Below, one piece after another: positions 10,644-19,137 of a stretch of 47,082 nucleotides of DNA. The stretch is from Bacteroidota bacterium (GTDB taxonomy: Bacteria > Bacteroidota > Bacteroidia > Chitinophagales > Saprospiraceae): assembly GCA_014190515.1 (NCBI GenBank), contig BJGN01000007.1, positions 1-47,082 on the forward strand, in the 5' to 3' direction. Numbering within the stretch: the first letter of the stretch is position 1; every line of letters begins with the position of its first letter. Under the pieces are notes generated by a model. The model had not been told where the DNA came from, ran no database searches, and saw only the letters and a list, made by a program, of their open reading frames with translations. The position numbers and the translations under genes are program-made.

Positions 10644-10700
10644 CAAAAACTTATTTAGGTCAAAATAAGGATATTAAAATCAATCTATATTTTACAAAAA

Positions 10701-10738
10701 AATATACACAATATATGGAAACATATAAAGTGTATATT
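10701..10738. terminator. Long AT-rich hairpin between lytic transglycosylase and tatA
   Basis: The inverted repeat is AATATACAC, AA, TATATG, a GAAA loop, CATATA, AA, GTGTATATT. This gives 9 + 6 bp with a symmetric AA/AA internal loop and a GNRA-type tetraloop. It lies between two convergent genes and probably serves as a bidirectional terminator or 3'-end hairpin. Confidence 0.6.
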
Positions 10739-10783
10739 ATAGATGTAAAAACAATAACCAGCGGTTATTTATTTTAATAACAT

Positions 10784-11002
10784 TTATTTGTGTTCTTCCA
10801 AACGAGCACGTTCGGCTTCTTTGGTGCCTTCCTTTAATTCAGTTTCTAAAGTAGAACGGGCGGAATTAAATTCGCGGATACCTTTTCCAATGCCACGCAT
10901 CAACTCAGGAATTTTCTTGCCACCGAAAAGTAGGAGAACGGCACCAAAAATGAGAACTACTTCCCAAGGACCTTGACCGAAAATAAAAAGATGAAGATTC
11001 AT
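10784..11002 (-). CDS. tatA: Sec-independent protein translocase TatA/E
   Basis: This small protein forms the membrane pore for folded twin-arginine substrates. It is 72 residues long with one N-terminal membrane helix ([20 protein letters not shown], about 15-34), including the invariant FG motif and the following amphipathic helix with GKGIREF. An acidic, Glu/Lys-rich tail ends the protein. TatC is not in this window, so the system is split. A TAnnTTTG promoter with a correctly spaced TTG lies directly upstream. The gene is 62 nt downstream of plsC on the same strand but seems able to use its own promoter. Confidence 0.94.
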   Translation of the reverse strand: MNLHLFIFGQGPWEVVLIFGAVLLLFGGKKIPELMRGIGKGIREFNSARSTLETELKEGTKEAERARLEEHK

Positions 11003-11021
11003 TATTTTAGTTTTAGAGATT

Positions 11022-11052
11022 CAAATATACGAAATTAAATAATAAAGTACAA
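11022..11052 (-). promoter_or_regulatory. Promoter of tatA
   Basis: On the minus strand TTG (11052-11050) is followed after 20 nt by TATATTTG (11029-11022), an exact match to the Bacteroidota -33/-7 pattern TTG-N19-21-TAnnTTTG. The -7 element is 19 nt before the tatA start codon. This is one of the two best promoter matches in the window. Confidence 0.65.
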
Positions 11053-11064
11053 TTTAAAAGTAGG

Positions 11065-11817
11065 TTATTTCTGATGAAGTAATTGTCTGTAGTTGTTAAT
11101 TTGAGATTCAACTTTTTGACAAATTTCTGTTGCATTAAGTTGATCAGTGGAAAAACCAGGTAATACAGTCCAGCTTAAATTTTGGCCTGATTTTAACGGA
11201 AAAAGACCCTTGGGGTTCATGGTTGCATTGCCACTTATGGCTATGGGTACAATCCATGCATTGGGTATTTTCTTTACTAAAGCGGCAATACCGCCCGTCA
11301 TAAAAGGTAACAATTGTTCTGTTTTAGCTCTCGTCCCTTCTGGAAAAATAAGAGTAGCCTGCTTTTTTTCAACCACTTGTTCCGCCATTCGTACAATTTC
11401 TCTTATAGCTTGTTTACCATCTTTTCTGTCAATGAGTGCCGCGCCACTCTTTTGCAAATTGTAGGAAATACTGGGAATGCCTTTTCCTAAAGAGATTTTG
11501 GAAACAAAAACAGGTTTATATTTTCTGAGAAACCAAATCAATGCTGGTATGTCATGCATACTTTGATGATTGGCAACAAAAATAATACGCCTGTCTAAAG
11601 GAGGTCTTTCGACGAAGGTAAAGGATATTTTTGAAAAAATATACAGAAGGGTGCCAACTAGGAAGAAGTTTAATATTTCAACAACCCTTCTTTGTGCTTT
11701 TTCACCAATAGTCTCATAAGCAATCCATTGGATGGGGTGAAAAATAACCAGAAGCAGAAAAAAAGACCCCATACAAAGGGCACTCAGAATAAAATCGATA
11801 AATTTTCTCATTTTCAA
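11065..11817 (-). CDS. plsC: 1-acyl-sn-glycerol-3-phosphate acyltransferase
   Basis: The enzyme acylates lysophosphatidic acid to phosphatidic acid at the inner membrane. The catalytic NHxxxxD motif is at residues 83-89 (NHQSMHD, His84 and Asp89), and the substrate-binding FPEGTR motif is at 158-163. Two hydrophobic segments near residues 8-30 and 47-65 anchor the protein. The length of 250 residues is typical. It is divergent from the acyl-ACP desaturase gene, with 99 nt between the two starts, and both act in phospholipid acyl-chain metabolism. tatA follows on the same strand. Confidence 0.93.
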   Translation of the reverse strand: MKMRKFIDFILSALCMGSFFLLLVIFHPIQWIAYETIGEKAQRRVVEILNFFLVGTLLYIFSKISFTFVERPPLDRRIIFVANHQSMHDIPALIWFLRKYKPVFVSKISLGKGIPSISYNLQKSGAALIDRKDGKQAIREIVRMAEQVVEKKQATLIFPEGTRAKTEQLLPFMTGGIAALVKKIPNAWIVPIAISGNATMNPKGLFPLKSGQNLSWTVLPGFSTDQLNATEICQKVESQINNYRQLLHQK

Positions 11818-11867
11818 TACTATATTTGAAGTATAAACAGTGCGAAATTATTAATTACTTATAAAAG

Positions 11868-11883
11868 TTGTACATTTGTACAA
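11868..11883 (+). promoter_or_regulatory. 16-bp palindrome overlapping the desaturase -7 element
   Basis: TTGTACATTTGTACAA is a perfect 7-2-7 inverted repeat. Inside it TACATTTG (11871-11878) matches the TAnnTTTG -7 consensus, 38 nt before the desaturase ATG. A dyad over the core promoter suggests an operator, possibly sensing fatty acid state; the regulator is unknown. A dyad arising by chance from the promoter sequence is possible. Confidence 0.45.
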
Positions 11884-11916
11884 ATCAAAATTCCAAAAAC
11901 ACCAATACCGTATTTC

Positions 11917-12900
11917 ATGCAACTATCTCCTAATCGCATCGAAGTGATGCAATTCCTGGCCAAGAACATGGATGATATCATTGATTCATACCTTACGCCT
12001 GTTGATAAAATCTGGCAACCTACGGATTTTTTGCCAGATTCCAGTAGTGAAAACTTTTTTGACGATGTAAAATTTTTAAGGGAAACGGCTAAAGAATTAC
12101 CTTATGATTACCTGGTAGTTTTAATCGGCGATTGTATTACCGAGGAGGCTCTCCCAACCTACGAATCGTGGTTGATGAGTGTTGATGGTATTAATCAGGA
12201 GAAAAATGAAGGGTGGAGTCGTTGGATTAGGGCATGGACGGCAGAAGAAAACAGACATGGTGATTTACTAAATAAATATTTGTATTTATCCGGACGGATC
12301 AATATGAGGGCTATGGAGGTTTCTACTCAATATTTAATACACGATGGTTTTGATATTGGAACAGGTTCAGACCCGTATCGAAATTTTATCTATACTTCGT
12401 TTCAAGAGCTGGCAACCAATGTATCTCACAGAAGAACGGCTACCCTGGCAAAAGAATACGGCAACAAGTTACTCTCCAAAATGTGTGGCGTTATTGCAGC
12501 AGATGAATTAAGACACGCAAGAGCTTACAAATCATTTGTTACCAGAATTTTAGAGGTGGATCCTTCTGAAATGATGGTAGCCCTGGAAGATATGATGAGA
12601 AAAAAAATTGTTATGCCCGCTCTCTTTTTAAGAGAAACAGGTATTAAAATGGGGGAAACTTTCAGTCATTTTTCAGATGCCGCCCAAAGAATCGGTGTTT
12701 ATACAACGCAAGACTATATTGATATCATGCAGGGCTTGCTTGAGGAATGGAAAATTGGAAATGTAACCAATCTAAATGCTCAGGGAGAGAAGGCCAGAGA
12801 TTATGTAATGGCTTTGCCCGCCCGATTGCAGCGAATTGCAGAAAGAATCAAAGTACCTAATCTACCGTATGAATTTAGTTGGATTGGTGTTAAAGGATAA
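11917..12900 (+). CDS. Acyl-ACP desaturase (soluble diiron, stearoyl-ACP type)
   Basis: This soluble ferritin-like diiron enzyme introduces a cis double bond into acyl-ACP and so adjusts membrane fluidity. All ligand positions of the family are visible: Glu76/77 in CITEEALPTYE, the EENRH motif at 110-114, Glu164 in SFQELATNVSH, and DELRH at 196-200. The length of 327 residues fits the bacterial and plant-type FA_desaturase_2 family. It needs a ferredoxin partner, which is not in the window. It is divergent from plsC, and a strong terminator follows 3 nt after its stop. Confidence 0.93.
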   Translation: MQLSPNRIEVMQFLAKNMDDIIDSYLTPVDKIWQPTDFLPDSSSENFFDDVKFLRETAKELPYDYLVVLIGDCITEEALPTYESWLMSVDGINQEKNEGWSRWIRAWTAEENRHGDLLNKYLYLSGRINMRAMEVSTQYLIHDGFDIGTGSDPYRNFIYTSFQELATNVSHRRTATLAKEYGNKLLSKMCGVIAADELRHARAYKSFVTRILEVDPSEMMVALEDMMRKKIVMPALFLRETGIKMGETFSHFSDAAQRIGVYTTQDYIDIMQGLLEEWKIGNVTNLNAQGEKARDYVMALPARLQRIAERIKVPNLPYEFSWIGVKG

Positions 12901-12903
12901 AAT

Positions 12904-12932
12904 AAAAGCCCGGAAAAATTCCGGGCTTTTTT
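12904..12932. terminator. Rho-independent terminator after the desaturase
   Basis: AAAAGCCCGGAA and TTCCGGGCTTTT pair over 12 bp around an AAA loop, followed by more T. The A run on the left makes it work in both directions, serving the desaturase and the convergent outer-membrane protein gene. Confidence 0.92.
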
Positions 12933-12970
12933 AATCAACTATGGTACAATTTTATTAAAACACTATTTTT

Positions 12971-15820
12971 TTAGTTGCCTCGGCTCCAAGGCATTCCCTG
13001 AGGTCTCATATCATTGTTTTGCTGGTTGTTTGTAGCAGGTGCCATGGCACTTAAACGATAGTTGAATCGTAGCATAAAGTATTGTTGTAAAACAATCGTT
13101 TGTGCATCTTCAATGTATAGTTCAGTCACATTTCTTTGTATGCTTACATTTTGTTTAAGCAAATCAAATACAACCAATGATAATTCTCCCTTGTTATCTT
13201 TTAGGAATTTCTTTCCTATACTTCCGTTCCATAACCAGTAGTTTTGATTGAAACCATCACCCAGTCCACTAAATGACTGATTAATAATGGAGCTTCTAAA
13301 GGTCCAGTCACCTGGTAAAATCAAGTTTAGCCTGCCTTCAAATTGTTGATTTAGGAAAATACTATTTAATGAGCTATTCAACGAACTAATGGCCTGATTC
13401 CAATTGGTTCTGGATGATAGCGTAAAATCGATCTTTTCAGATATGTTTGAGGTCACAGATAGTCCAAAGCCCAAAGTGGTTGTTTCAGAGGTATTGATTT
13501 GTTTATTTACCATTCCAGGTTGTTCCTGATAGCTTGCATTCAAACTAAGATTAGCATTAGATTTAATCATTTTCAAAGGAAAGCCGTAGGTTGTGAACGC
13601 TCTTAGGTTCCAATTGCCATTTAAATTTACTGGAACGACTAATTGTCCGCCCCTTGGAAATAATACGCCACCATTCAAGTAGGTATCTTCTGTAGCAATA
13701 AGGGTACTATTCGTGATTTGATTGCGATTGATTGTTCCGCTGATATAAGAGTATAAAATAGTAGATTTGGCAGGATTTGTTGCAGAGTACCTAAGACTCA
13801 TATTATATCCAAGACTTTGTAAAAGTTCTGGATTTCCTGTCCTTAATCTTAAAGGGGAGCTATTATCTACCACCTCTTGTAATTGACTTATGGAAGGGGC
13901 GTTAGTATAGGCACGGCCAAAAAATCGAATACTTTTCTGCTTTGAAAAATCATATTTCAGATAGGCAAAAGGCAGAACATTAAAATAATTTCTTTCAATA
14001 TTCGCTTGTAAGGGATACGTCTGAGAAGCATCCTGGTTTACCCACTGGGCGTTGGTATTCAGATTAAATTGCATTTTCTCATTACCGCCACGGATACCTA
14101 AACCAGCTCTTTGGGTTAGAAATTCGCTGCCGAGTACGTTAGATAATGCCCCATTAAGTTCTGAGTAGGTATTGGTCAATGGATCAAGGTTGAAATTCTT
14201 TTTGTCAGAATCATCAATCTGTCTTGAGACATTATAAGAAAGTTGCAGGCCTGACTTTTTGCTGATTGGCTCATTAAAGTTAATATTGGCACTAGCGGTA
14301 GAACCTTTAGCTAACAGTCTGTTTTCCTGATCAATTGTGTCGGCCCGAAGGCGAATGCCGAAACTATTGTTTAGCGCGTATAGACTACTTTCTCCATCTT
14401 GGTTTCTAATGGAATTATTCACTTCTACAGAAAAAGTTCGTCCGGCTTTTTTTAACTTATGTCTCCACAGAATCTGATTGGAGAAATTTAAAGCTCCCAG
14501 AAGGGTAGAAAAATCTGTTTTACTATCGTTAAGTTTTAATAACTGGGTGTTATTTTCGGCCGTAATAAGTTGTATTCCATCAGTATTTTGCATAGACATA
14601 CGAGGCTGGATAATCAATGAATTATTTTTATTTAATTCATATTCTATGCGCATATTCATTCTATGATTTAAATTGCCGGAGGTAGCTTCATTGTGTTCCT
14701 CATAAAATTGAGAAAAATCACTGCGATTATTAATGAGTTCTCTGTTAAGATTTTGTTCGGAAACAATATTACCTTGGTTAAAGAAATAACTTCCTGAAAT
14801 CTTCAATTTTTTACCCCAGGTATCGGAATAATTTATACCAAATGCATTGGTTTTGGCAATTCCCTGCTTCTGATCTACGACGAAATCATTATTTCCGCCA
14901 CCCCAGCCGCCACCGCCGCCGCCCCAACTTCCGCCTCCTGAACCTCGACCTCCACCACCTTGACTTACGCCAGAAAGATCTTCGCTTGAAAAATTCTGCT
15001 CGTTAATATTGTTAAATTGTCCAAGAATAGTAAATCTAACGTCATCTTTAAACCTATTAACAGCTCCTCCGGCCTGGTATCTTTCATCGGTTCCGTATCC
15101 ACCAAATAAACGCCCAAAAGCACCATTTCTTTTATCCTGACGGGTAATAATGTTTATAGATTTTGTGGTCTGACCGCTATTAAAACCAGAGAAAGCATCC
15201 TGATCACTTTGTCTGTCAAAGATTTGAATTTTATCAATCACTTCAGCGGGAAGATTTTTCAGCGCCGCAGCGGGGTCATTTCCAAAAAATGGCTTTCCGT
15301 CTACTAAAATCTCTTTTACGTCTTCGCCCTGTGCTTGAATTTTACCATTTTCTATGACAATGCCAGGAACCTTTCGTGTCAACTCTTCCGCAGATGCATC
15401 AGGATTTGTTTTAAACGAGCTGGCATTGAATTGGAGCGTGTCATCCTTACTTGTCGCTTGAGCTGCCTGTCCAACTACTTGAACCTGACCAAGTTCGTAC
15501 GCTGATTCTACCAATTTAATATCACCCAGCTCGAGCCCGCGTCTTGTGATTTGAAGCTGCTTTTTATAATCGGTAAAGCCTAAATAACTTATTGTGAGTA
15601 GATAATCGCCTGGTTTGATATTATTAACCACAAATTTTCCTTTATCATCGGTAAGATTATCAAGTTCCGGACCTCCTGCAGAAGGAACTAATATAACATG
15701 CGCTCCGGGAAGGAAGGAGCCGTCTCCATTGGATATAACTGTACCAGTAATGGTAGTACTTTGAGCCATCATTGTGGTCAAACAAAAAGAGAAGAAGAGT
15801 AGAAAACTGTATTTAATCAT
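12971..15820 (-). CDS. Outer-membrane beta-barrel / TonB-dependent receptor family protein
   Basis: This is a large outer-membrane protein of the carboxypeptidase-regulatory-like plus plug plus OMP_b-brl_3 type. I start it at ATG 15820, giving MIKYSFLLFFSFCLTTMMAQ, a normal signal peptide; the frame extends 7 codons further to a TTG. A CarboxypepD_reg-like domain spans ~20-105, a plug-like domain ~110-235 (VPGIVIENGKIQ, KEILVDGKPFFGNDP), then the barrel to the C-terminus. The length is about 949 residues. There is an unusual Gly/Trp-rich stretch at about residues 283-310. The substrate cannot be read from the sequence. It is divergent from a LytS/LytTR regulator pair, which might control it. 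The C-terminal tail is Asn/Gln-rich, not the usual aromatic barrel end. Confidence 0.85.
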   Translation of the reverse strand: MIKYSFLLFFSFCLTTMMAQSTTITGTVISNGDGSFLPGAHVILVPSAGGPELDNLTDDKGKFVVNNIKPGDYLLTISYLGFTDYKKQLQITRRGLELGDIKLVESAYELGQVQVVGQAAQATSKDDTLQFNASSFKTNPDASAEELTRKVPGIVIENGKIQAQGEDVKEILVDGKPFFGNDPAAALKNLPAEVIDKIQIFDRQSDQDAFSGFNSGQTTKSINIITRQDKRNGAFGRLFGGYGTDERYQAGGAVNRFKDDVRFTILGQFNNINEQNFSSEDLSGVSQGGGGRGSGGGSWGGGGGGWGGGNNDFVVDQKQGIAKTNAFGINYSDTWGKKLKISGSYFFNQGNIVSEQNLNRELINNRSDFSQFYEEHNEATSGNLNHRMNMRIEYELNKNNSLIIQPRMSMQNTDGIQLITAENNTQLLKLNDSKTDFSTLLGALNFSNQILWRHKLKKAGRTFSVEVNNSIRNQDGESSLYALNNSFGIRLRADTIDQENRLLAKGSTASANINFNEPISKKSGLQLSYNVSRQIDDSDKKNFNLDPLTNTYSELNGALSNVLGSEFLTQRAGLGIRGGNEKMQFNLNTNAQWVNQDASQTYPLQANIERNYFNVLPFAYLKYDFSKQKSIRFFGRAYTNAPSISQLQEVVDNSSPLRLRTGNPELLQSLGYNMSLRYSATNPAKSTILYSYISGTINRNQITNSTLIATEDTYLNGGVLFPRGGQLVVPVNLNGNWNLRAFTTYGFPLKMIKSNANLSLNASYQEQPGMVNKQINTSETTTLGFGLSVTSNISEKIDFTLSSRTNWNQAISSLNSSLNSIFLNQQFEGRLNLILPGDWTFRSSIINQSFSGLGDGFNQNYWLWNGSIGKKFLKDNKGELSLVVFDLLKQNVSIQRNVTELYIEDAQTIVLQQYFMLRFNYRLSAMAPATNNQQNNDMRPQGMPWSRGN
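14890..14970 (-). repeat. Glycine/tryptophan-rich low-complexity segment in the outer-membrane protein
   Basis: The segment encodes runs such as GGGGRGSGGGSWGGGGGG, GC-rich against an AT-rich gene. It lies early in the barrel region and probably forms a flexible extracellular or periplasmic loop. Confidence 0.7.
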
Positions 15821-15946
15821 TATAAATTTTTTGTGCAGCAAATAAAAGGTTAAATACCATGGTTAAAAAATATTTTCAGCGAATACCCATATTTTATCAA
15901 TCAATGCAGATTTTACTTTTTTATGTTTTACTGATAATAAATGGGC

Positions 15947-15968
15947 TTTTGTTGAATAAATAACAAAA
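15947..15968. promoter_or_regulatory. Inverted repeat in divergent regulatory region
   Basis: TTTTGTT and AACAAAA are separated by 8 nt in the intergenic region between the outer-membrane protein gene and the histidine kinase gene, 46 nt before the kinase start. It could be a binding site for the LytTR regulator encoded next door, but a single AT-rich dyad is weak evidence. Confidence 0.25.
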
Positions 15969-16013
15969 TAGTACAGACAAGTGGTAATATTGTAAAATTT
16001 AAAATTATATAAT

Positions 16014-17039
16014 ATGCCTCGTTTCCAAATATTATTGTTTCAAGGGTTACTTTGGTTAGGAATACTTCTTACACAAACTTTTTTGATTGGAGGAGGTGAG
16101 AATATTCTGGAAACGATTCCAAAATCAGGCATTATCGTATTAGGGCAAATGACGTTGGTGTATTTTAATACCTTGTTTCTTTTCCCGAGGCTTTATCTTA
16201 AGAAAAAGCATTTTTTATATTTGATTATTGGCTTAATGCTAATTCTGGCCATAAGTTATGGTGTGCAGGAGTTGGTGGAATATTTTTATCCGAGGGGTCG
16301 ATATCGTGGCGTCAGGAAAATAAGTACCTTAACTAAATCGTGGTATTTCCTGGGTCGAAGTTTTCCCTTATTTATGGCATTCCTTCTTAGTACTTTGTTA
16401 CAGGTTACCCGTTTATTTGCCATTAAAGAAAAGGAATCCGTTCAATTACGCTCTGAAAAACTGGAAACTGAGTTAAAATTTTTACGCAGTCAGACAAATC
16501 CACATTTCTTATTCAATGCGTTAAATAATATTTATACACTAACGCTTATAAAATCGGATAAAGCACCTGATTATCTTCTTGTTCTTTCCGATATGTTACG
16601 ATACATGTTGTACGAATGCAATGCGCCAAAGGTAAGGCTGGAAAAAGAAATTGGTTATATCAGGCATTTCATATCACTCAATTTATTAAAAGACAGCCGG
16701 GGATTAAATGTAAATTTTGATTGTGGTGAAATTCCTGATCATCTTGAAATTGCGCCTATGCTTCTCATCCCATTAGTGGAAAATGCCTTTAAACATAGTA
16801 AATTTGAGGACAAAGCAAATGGATGGATTAACATAAAGCTGCAGCTTTTGGGGGAATCCCTGCATTTGAATGTCCAAAATAGTCTGCCCGATAAATCCCA
16901 TACAACAGACGATACAGGAGGTATTGGCTTAGTTAATGTAAGGCGACAACTGGAATTAATCTATCCAGACCAGTTTCAACTGAGCATAAATGAACAAGAC
17001 CAGGTTTTTTCAGTAGATTTAATCATTGAAAAATTGTGA
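16014..17039 (+). CDS. LytS-type sensor histidine kinase
   Basis: This inner-membrane kinase belongs to the His_kinase (PF06580) / LytS-YehU class. Four hydrophobic segments lie at about 5-25, 37-57, 66-86 and 113-133, with no recognisable extracellular sensor domain. The phosphoacceptor is His164 in TNPHFLFNALNNI. The HATPase region includes PLVENAFKH and GGIGLVNVRRQL. The length of 341 residues is usual for Bacteroidota members. It overlaps nothing but is followed after one base by the response-regulator ATG, so the two are translationally coupled partners. The signal is unknown. Confidence 0.93.
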   Translation: MPRFQILLFQGLLWLGILLTQTFLIGGGENILETIPKSGIIVLGQMTLVYFNTLFLFPRLYLKKKHFLYLIIGLMLILAISYGVQELVEYFYPRGRYRGVRKISTLTKSWYFLGRSFPLFMAFLLSTLLQVTRLFAIKEKESVQLRSEKLETELKFLRSQTNPHFLFNALNNIYTLTLIKSDKAPDYLLVLSDMLRYMLYECNAPKVRLEKEIGYIRHFISLNLLKDSRGLNVNFDCGEIPDHLEIAPMLLIPLVENAFKHSKFEDKANGWINIKLQLLGESLHLNVQNSLPDKSHTTDDTGGIGLVNVRRQLELIYPDQFQLSINEQDQVFSVDLIIEKL

Positions 17040-17040
17040 A

Positions 17041-17748
17041 ATGATTAATTTGCGATGTCTTATTGTCGATGATGAGGAGTTGGGGCGAATGCTTATTGAA
17101 AACTATGTTCAACGATTAGGTTTTACCATAGTTGCCCAATGCAGAAACCCTCTTGAGGCTATGCAAATAATGCAAACGAAAGAAATTGATTTGATTTTTT
17201 TAGATATTCAGATGCCCGAAATGAGTGGTTTGCAGTTTATTAAATCATTAACCTATAAGCCCCTGATTATTCTAACCACTGCTTATCCTGAACATGCTTT
17301 AGAAGGTTACACCCTCGATGTAGTTGATTATTTGTTAAAACCTATTCGTTTTGACCGGTTTACGTTGGCGGTTAATAAAGCACTGGAACGTCACCGGTTT
17401 AAAACAGAAATGGTTAATGTTGAACACGAAGGCCAGAATAAGGAAATTATATTAGTTAAATCGGAACATCGAATACACAGATTAAAGTTATCGGAAATTT
17501 TATACATACAAAGCTTAAGTGAATACGTTTCTTTTCATTTAAATGGAAGTCGTATTTTATCATTGGGTGCTTTAAAAACGCTTGAACTGGAATTACCTTC
17601 ATCGCAATTTATACGCGTTCATAAATCGTACATAGTCGCCATCAATAAAATTGATTTTTTAGATGGCAATACGATTCAGGTTGGGAAAGAAAAAATTCCA
17701 GTTGGTCCCAGTTATAAAGAACAATTATTGACGCATTTTAACAAATGA
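17041..17748 (+). CDS. LytTR-family response regulator
   Basis: The protein is the DNA-binding partner of the upstream LytS-type kinase. The receiver domain has acidic residues at DDEE (10-13), the phosphoacceptor Asp55 in IFLDIQMPEMSG and the conserved Lys100 in DYLLKPI. A LytTR DNA-binding domain spans ~130-232 (IRVHKSYIVAINKI). I use ATG 17041, which is 1 nt after the kinase stop; a TTG at 17026 would add five residues and overlap the kinase, but the receiver domain does not need them. The stop is only 2 nt from the stop of the convergent esterase gene, so there is no space for a separate terminator. Confidence 0.94.
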   Translation: MINLRCLIVDDEELGRMLIENYVQRLGFTIVAQCRNPLEAMQIMQTKEIDLIFLDIQMPEMSGLQFIKSLTYKPLIILTTAYPEHALEGYTLDVVDYLLKPIRFDRFTLAVNKALERHRFKTEMVNVEHEGQNKEIILVKSEHRIHRLKLSEILYIQSLSEYVSFHLNGSRILSLGALKTLELELPSSQFIRVHKSYIVAINKIDFLDGNTIQVGKEKIPVGPSYKEQLLTHFNK

Positions 17749-17750
17749 AT

Positions 17751-19007
17751 TCAGAAATCTCCAGAAACAACTTTAGGAATAAATTTTAAAAAATAATCCC
17801 AGTCTAAAGTGTTCACTTCATGTTTTCCTTTTCTGATATAATAGTTTACATTTTTGCCAACCAATACTTCTGTATCAGGCATATTTACTTCTGAAATACC
17901 TTTTTTTTCATAAAGTTGATAAACAAAACCAGCTTCTTTTGCTGAAAGGAATTCTCCTTTTGGGTCAGCCCATTTATCATCCAGTGCACTGCTCACGAAG
18001 AGAGGTCTTGGGGCAATTAAGCTCAGTAATATATGTTGGTCAAACGGTAAGGTAGATTCATTGCCGGCATATTTTGCAAAACCAGGTAAAAACCAATGAG
18101 GAAATCGGGTGGTTATAGGTTCAATCCCTTCTCCGAAATTCCTTCTAAGCAGAGCTGCTCCACCTTCACCAGACTGTATAGCAATAACTGCGTCGAAACG
18201 AGTATCATTGGCAGCAGCCCAAAGACTTGCTTTACCCATTCGGGAATGTCCATGAAGAATCATTTTTGTATTCTTGAGCTCTGGTAAGGTTTTTATTACA
18301 TCTAACATTTTACTTAACCCCCAGGCCCAGGCACTTATAGCAGACCAATCTTTTGGGTTAATATTTAAATCATTGGCAAGTGTAGTTCGCACGCCCTTTT
18401 TGTAACCGTCAGGAAAATCCTCTTCAAAATCGGCACATGCTACGGAAAAGGAAGCATAGCCTGCATTTATTACTTTTTCTATCTGCCAGGTATCTTTTTG
18501 TGTTCCAACTGCTTTGTCAGTGGCGATATGATTATTGAAAAATGGGTTTTCATTACAAATTACATATTTTGAGGAAACAGGGATTTCAGCATCCATATAA
18601 ACGGTGTTAATTCCGCAAAAATTAAGGCCTAATAAGGCAGCCTTAACTGTCTTACCCAAAGGGATAAAACCAATGAGATGAATTTTAACTTTTCCAGCGA
18701 GAGAAACTTCCCATACGTTCATTTCCGCTTTACCGTTTAAAATTTGTTTTTGAACCAGTAGTTTAGAAGTAACGCTTATTTTTTTTGATGGGAAGGTACC
18801 ATACATTTCTGAAGCATAAATTTTCAACCATTTATCTTTTGCTTTTTCCCACTGAGATACGTTGTTAATTTTTTCGCCAATGATATCGCCTACATCGGGT
18901 AATGAATAATTAACAACCTTATTTTCATCATAATTAGGGACGAAAGTACTTTGAGCAGTTGCATCTGTAATCATAAATAGTAGTAATATGAGTGATATTC
19001 TAGCCAC
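17751..19007 (-). CDS. Glucuronoyl esterase-like alpha/beta hydrolase (CE15 family)
   Basis: CE15 enzymes cleave the ester between 4-O-methyl-glucuronate of xylan and lignin alcohols. An N-terminal signal peptide ends at TDATAQ (about residue 19), so the protein is exported. The nucleophile is Ser255 in GHSRMGKASLW, the CE15 GxSRxGK motif. SGEGGAALLRRNFGE with Glu281 follows, then FPHWF, the LIAPRPLF strand and the catalytic His396 in KGKHEVN. At 418 residues it is complete. No xylanase is adjacent, so the natural substrate could be another uronic-acid ester. It converges on the LytTR regulator gene. The family assignment is firm; activity is inference. Confidence 0.85.
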   Translation of the reverse strand: MARISLILLLFMITDATAQSTFVPNYDENKVVNYSLPDVGDIIGEKINNVSQWEKAKDKWLKIYASEMYGTFPSKKISVTSKLLVQKQILNGKAEMNVWEVSLAGKVKIHLIGFIPLGKTVKAALLGLNFCGINTVYMDAEIPVSSKYVICNENPFFNNHIATDKAVGTQKDTWQIEKVINAGYASFSVACADFEEDFPDGYKKGVRTTLANDLNINPKDWSAISAWAWGLSKMLDVIKTLPELKNTKMILHGHSRMGKASLWAAANDTRFDAVIAIQSGEGGAALLRRNFGEGIEPITTRFPHWFLPGFAKYAGNESTLPFDQHILLSLIAPRPLFVSSALDDKWADPKGEFLSAKEAGFVYQLYEKKGISEVNMPDTEVLVGKNVNYYIRKGKHEVNTLDWDYFLKFIPKVVSGDF

Positions 19008-19137
19008 GGTAAATGTTTTTTCAAGATAAAGTCATATATTGAAACAAGCTACAAAAAAAAACCGTTTACTAGAAGCATTCTTTCATAAAAAGCGGCTTTA
19101 AAAAGCTATATTCGCACGTTTAAGTAAATAATATTGA

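Noticed and set aside
15821-15841. Upstream TTG start for the outer-membrane protein
   Set aside because: ATG 15820 gives a clean signal peptide; the extra seven residues are basic and not needed.
17026-17040. TTG start of the LytTR regulator overlapping the kinase stop
   Set aside because: ATG 17041 begins right before the receiver domain and follows the kinase stop by one base.
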